A stretch of 35,099 bases of DNA from an uncultured Bacilli bacterium (GTDB lineage: Bacteria > Bacillota_I > Bacilli_A > RF39 > UBA660). Position numbers and translations under genes: made by a program. Below are positions 32,121-35,099 of this stretch, one piece after another (the stretch's first letter is position 1; each line of letters opens with the position of its first letter). The stretch is taken from contig CALVRN010000011.1 in the NCBI GenBank assembly GCA_944358675.1, forward strand, positions 1 through 35,099, given 5' to 3'. The notes beneath the pieces were generated by a model. It saw only the letters and a program-made list of their open reading frames with translations. It was not told where the DNA came from and did no database searches.

Positions 32121-34224
32121 TTATAAATTTATCATTTTTAACATCAATAGTAATTTCAGAATTAAACTTAACATCTTCATTGATAATAGCTTTCGCAATT
32201 AATGTTTCAATATTCCTACTTACATAACGTTTAATTGGTCTAGCACCATATTTTTCATCGTAAGAATTATTAATAATAAATTCTTTTGCCTTATCAGTTA
32301 CATTAATAGTTAATTTTTTATCACGTAATCTGTATTCGATTTCAGAAATAATTTTATCCAAAATTTGATGTACAACATCTTTAGATAATGAATTAAATAC
32401 AATAATCTCATCAATACGGTTAATAAATTCAGGTTTAAATGTTCTTCTAAGTTCCTCCATAACCATTTTTTCACTATCTTCATGACCTTCTAGTATATAA
32501 TCACTACCTAAATTAGAAGTCATAATGATAATTGTATTTTTAAAGTCAACTGTTCTACCCTGTGAATCGGTAATTCGGCCATCATCTAATATTTGAAGTA
32601 ATATATTAAATACATCTTTATGAGCTTTTTCAATCTCATCAAATAAGATAATACTATATGGATTTCTTCTGACAGCCTCAGTTAATTGTCCGCCATCATC
32701 ATATCCAACATATCCTGGAGGAGAGCCAATTAATCTCGCAACTGAATGTGGCTCCATATATTCACTCATATCAATTCTGACCATGTGTCTTTCATCATCA
32801 AACAATTCATAAGCTAAAGCTTTAGCAACCTCAGTTTTACCAACACCAGTAGGACCTAAAAATATAAATGAACCAATTGGTCTATTTGGATCTTTAATAC
32901 CAGCTCTAGCTCTAATAATAGCTTCACTTACTAAATGTAAAGCATTATCTTGTCCCTTAACTCTCTTTTTCAAATTATCTTCCAAATGAAGTAATTTATC
33001 TCTTTCCGTACCAACTAATTTACTAATTGGAATGTTAGTCCATTTCGCAATAATAGCCGCAATAGATTCATCATCAACCACATCACTTAAAATAGAATTC
33101 TTATTATTTTTCTTTAATTCATCTAATTCTTTTTCTAAAGCCGGAATAACACCATGACGAAGTCTTGCAGCAGTTTCTAAATCATATTTAGATTCTGCAT
33201 ACTCCAAATCTCTATTAGCATTTTCGATTTCTTCTTTTTTATGATTAATAGCTGAATTAATCTCTTTCTCATGTTCCCAAGCTTCTCTTAAATCTTTCTC
33301 CTTAGCTTTTAAATCAATTAATTTATCATCTATTTCCTTAATCCTATTTTTAGAAAATTCATCTTTTTCCTTCTTCAAAGCTTGTTTTTCAACTTCTAAC
33401 TGCATAATTTTTCTAGTTAAAGTATCAAGTGAAGTAGGAACAGATTCTAATTGAACCTTAATAGTCGCACATGCCTCATCGACCAAATCGATAGCTTTAT
33501 CTGGTAAGAATCTATCAGTAATATATCTATCAGATAAATTAGCTGCTGCCACTAGTGCTCTATCTTTAATAGTAACTCCATGGTAAACCTCAAAGCGAGA
33601 TTTCAAACCACGAAGAATAGTGATTGTATCAAGAACTGTAGGTTCAGATACTAATACTTTTTGAAAACGTCTTTCCAAAGCTCCATCTTTTTCGATATAT
33701 TTACGGTATTCATTTAATGTAGTAGCACCAATACAGTGAATCTCGCCACGAGCAAGCATTGGTTTAAGCATATTACCAGCATCCATTGCGCCTTCCAAAG
33801 CGCCCGCCCCAACAATCATATGAATTTCATCTATAAACATAATAATTTCGCCATCAGAATTTTTAACTTCTTTTAATACTGCTTTTAATCTATCTTCAAA
33901 CTCACCACGATATTTAGCACCAGCAATCAAAGAACCCATATCGAGTTCCCAAATACGTTTATCTTTCAAACTATTAGGAACATCGCCTTTAATAATTCTT
34001 TGCGCTAAACCTTCCACAATCGCAGTTTTACCAACACCAGGTTCACCAATTAAAACCGGATTGTTTTTAGTCTTACGAGATAAAATACGAGAAATACTAC
34101 GAATCTCATCATCACGGCCAATAACCGGATCAACTTTACCATCTTTTACCGCAGCTGTAATATCTCTACCATATTTCTCTAAAACATTTTGTAATCCCTC
34201 TTGGTATGCTTGTTGTTCGTTCAT
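32113..34224 (-). CDS. clpB: ClpB disaggregase lacking the N-terminal domain
   Basis: A 703-residue Hsp100 chaperone that rescues aggregated proteins with DnaK. Two AAA+ modules are complete: Walker A1 GEPGVGKT and FIDEIH, then Walker A2 GPTGVGKT and LFDEIEKAH, with the pore loop GAKYRGEFE and [12 protein letters not shown] full-length coiled-coil M domain (about residues 270-390) marks it as ClpB rather than ClpC. The usual N-terminal substrate domain of about 140 residues is absent; the protein starts near residue 150 of typical ClpB, as in mycoplasmas and in the short ClpB isoform. AAAGGAGGTT precedes the ATG. It is repressed by HrcA via CIRCE and so is heat-inducible. Confidence 0.95.
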   Translation of the reverse strand: MNEQQAYQEGLQNVLEKYGRDITAAVKDGKVDPVIGRDDEIRSISRILSRKTKNNPVLIGEPGVGKTAIVEGLAQRIIKGDVPNSLKDKRIWELDMGSLIAGAKYRGEFEDRLKAVLKEVKNSDGEIIMFIDEIHMIVGAGALEGAMDAGNMLKPMLARGEIHCIGATTLNEYRKYIEKDGALERRFQKVLVSEPTVLDTITILRGLKSRFEVYHGVTIKDRALVAAANLSDRYITDRFLPDKAIDLVDEACATIKVQLESVPTSLDTLTRKIMQLEVEKQALKKEKDEFSKNRIKEIDDKLIDLKAKEKDLREAWEHEKEINSAINHKKEEIENANRDLEYAESKYDLETAARLRHGVIPALEKELDELKKNNKNSILSDVVDDESIAAIIAKWTNIPISKLVGTERDKLLHLEDNLKKRVKGQDNALHLVSEAIIRARAGIKDPNRPIGSFIFLGPTGVGKTEVAKALAYELFDDERHMVRIDMSEYMEPHSVARLIGSPPGYVGYDDGGQLTEAVRRNPYSIILFDEIEKAHKDVFNILLQILDDGRITDSQGRTVDFKNTIIIMTSNLGSDYILEGHEDSEKMVMEELRRTFKPEFINRIDEIIVFNSLSKDVVHQILDKIISEIEYRLRDKKLTINVTDKAKEFIINNSYDEKYGARPIKRYVSRNIETLIAKAIINEDVKFNSEITIDVKNDKFIIK

Positions 34225-34276
34225 ATTTATAACCTCCTTTACATTAAAATTAATCTTTAAAAAAGATTACAATATA

Positions 34277-34305
34277 ACTATATCACACTCGTTAGCACTT
34301 GTCAA
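34277..34305 (-). promoter_or_regulatory. Heat-shock promoter of clpB
   Basis: On the minus strand TTGACA (34305-34300), 17 bases, TATAGT (34282-34277). The -35 lies inside the CIRCE operator, so HrcA binding blocks polymerase. Confidence 0.8.
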
Positions 34306-34318
34306 TAGAGAGTGCTAA
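34292..34318. promoter_or_regulatory. CIRCE operator (HrcA binding site)
   Basis: TTAGCACTT (34292-34300), nine bases, GAGTGCTAA (34310-34318): the standard CIRCE inverted repeat with one mismatch (consensus TTAGCACTC-N9-GAGTGCTAA). Confidence 0.95.
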
Positions 34319-34323
34319 AAATA

Positions 34324-34352
34324 TAGACACTAAATAATATTTGTGTTATACT
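34324..34352 (+). promoter_or_regulatory. Promoter of the sortase gene
   Basis: TAGACA (34324-34329), 17 bases, TATACT (34347-34352), divergent from the clpB promoter and only six bases from CIRCE, so HrcA may also affect it. Confidence 0.6.
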
Positions 34353-34381
34353 TTAATAGTACAAAAAAGGAGGAGTAAATA

Positions 34382-35050
34382 GTGTCAAAATCTAAAAAAA
34401 TAACAAAAAAAATTGATTCTTTTATTTCAAAATTAGATAATAGAACTATTGTAATTATTGCTTTTATTGCGGTTATAGGTGGATTATTATTAATATCATA
34501 TGATTATTTAAAAGGAAAAAAAGATATGGCATATCAAAAGGTCAGTATATCTTTATATAGTGAAGTTAATAACAAAACCCAAGACAATACTCCTCAAAAT
34601 ATAGAAGCATCAGAAGAAGACCCTTATGTACCAACCCCAAATCCAAATGGATATCTTGGAATATTAACGATAGATAAAATTAACTTACAACAAGGTTTTT
34701 ATGATAAAAACAACGAACACAACAATGTCAGTGAAAATTTAACTTTCCTTTCACCATCTAATTATCCAGATGAAAAAAATGGGAATGTTATTTTAGTTGC
34801 CCATTCTGGTGTTACAAGAATAGCCTATTTTAGAAATTTATATCAATTAAAAGTAGGTGACACGGCAAAAATAGAATATAAAGGACATTTATATACCTAT
34901 AAAATAGATAATATTTATAATGAAACAAAAGATGGTAATGTAACAATATATAGAGATACAACAAAACAAACATTAACAATGATTACATGTACAAAAAACG
35001 ATAACACCAAACAAACAATTTATATTGCATATTTAGAAAGTGTTAAATAA
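34382..35050 (+). CDS. Sortase family transpeptidase
   Basis: A 222-residue membrane-anchored sortase: N-terminal basic tail, a membrane helix (TIVIIAFIAVIGGLLLISYD, about 22-42), a linker, and a sortase beta-barrel. Catalytic His is in LVAHSG (near residue 141) and Cys in MITCTKND (near 203). Sortases cut a sorting motif in surface proteins and link them to the wall or to each other. The catalytic Arg normally eight to twelve residues after the Cys is missing here: the strand reads KQTIYIAYLE. The start is GTG, after AGGAGG at 34369-34374. The two surface proteins in this window have no obvious LPXTG-type signal. Confidence 0.85.
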   Translation: MSKSKKITKKIDSFISKLDNRTIVIIAFIAVIGGLLLISYDYLKGKKDMAYQKVSISLYSEVNNKTQDNTPQNIEASEEDPYVPTPNPNGYLGILTIDKINLQQGFYDKNNEHNNVSENLTFLSPSNYPDEKNGNVILVAHSGVTRIAYFRNLYQLKVGDTAKIEYKGHLYTYKIDNIYNETKDGNVTIYRDTTKQTLTMITCTKNDNTKQTIYIAYLESVK

Positions 35051-35060
35051 TGCTTTCTAT

Positions 35061-35099
35061 CGGGAAATAGCTTAGCTTGGTAAAGCGCTACGTTCGGGA
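35061..35099 (+). tRNA. tRNA-Pro(CGG), 5' part, cut by the window edge
   Basis: The first 39 bases of a tRNA: acceptor strand CGGGAAA, T8 A9, D arm GCTT-loop-AAGC with the invariant GG, G26, then anticodon arm CTACG and loop TTCGGGA, giving anticodon CGG (Pro). C1 and the CGGGA start are typical of bacterial tRNA-Pro. Confidence 0.85.

Noticed and set aside
34061-34318. 85-aa plus-strand frame over the clpB start
   Set aside because: Antisense of conserved ClpB Walker A region and the CIRCE operator.

Overview
The window is very AT-rich DNA from a low-GC Gram-positive-type bacterium that uses the standard code (TGA acts as a stop, for example at the end of the gene finishing at 6185). An S-box (SAM-I) riboswitch, a CIRCE operator, AddA/AddB-type nucleases, a sortase, strong GGAGG ribosome sites and a ClpB without its N-terminal domain all point to Firmicutes/Bacilli. 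The short ClpB and short MetK would suit an uncultured gut Bacilli or Mollicutes-related lineage, but I cannot place it further.

Region 1, about 1-19100, is an accessory defence island. It opens with the 3' end of a large serine recombinase (2-715). A non-coding stretch with GTCAGAC and TGTACA motifs follows. Next come a metallo-beta-lactamase-fold protein paired with a four-helix membrane protein (1207-2692), decayed DNA, and an operon of a GmrSD-like DUF262/DUF1524 nuclease, a two-helix membrane protein and a helical KHNR-motif protein (3148-6185). A Fic protein and a Dam-type adenine methylase come next. They are followed by a tightly overlapping five-gene operon (8360-14625): a small helical protein, an 835-aa protein with a sigma region 4-like helix-turn-helix, a GHKL ATPase, an unknown protein and a DUF6339-like protein. 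The island ends with a four-gene restriction-modification operon (15273-19085): Xre regulator, two C5-cytosine methylases and a PD-(D/E)XK endonuclease. A small minus-strand gene lies between the last two operons.

Two imperfect copies of a roughly 130-bp element ending in an intrinsic terminator (6242-6367 and 14747-14878) bracket the Fic, Dam and five-gene block. They look like copies of a structured small RNA, or duplicated attachment/recombination sequence.

Region 2, about 19100-35099, looks like ordinary chromosome: a Nudix hydrolase, an S-box riboswitch and metK, two secreted/membrane-anchored surface proteins, addB-addA, a DUF1003 membrane protein, a hypothetical protein, an operon of an SPFH/zinc-ribbon protein with two Tim44-like zinc-ribbon proteins, clpB on the minus strand under CIRCE control, a sortase, and the start of tRNA-Pro(CGG) cut by the window edge.

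The most interesting candidates are the 8360-14625 operon as a possible undescribed defence system, and the duplicated RNA-like element on either side of it.
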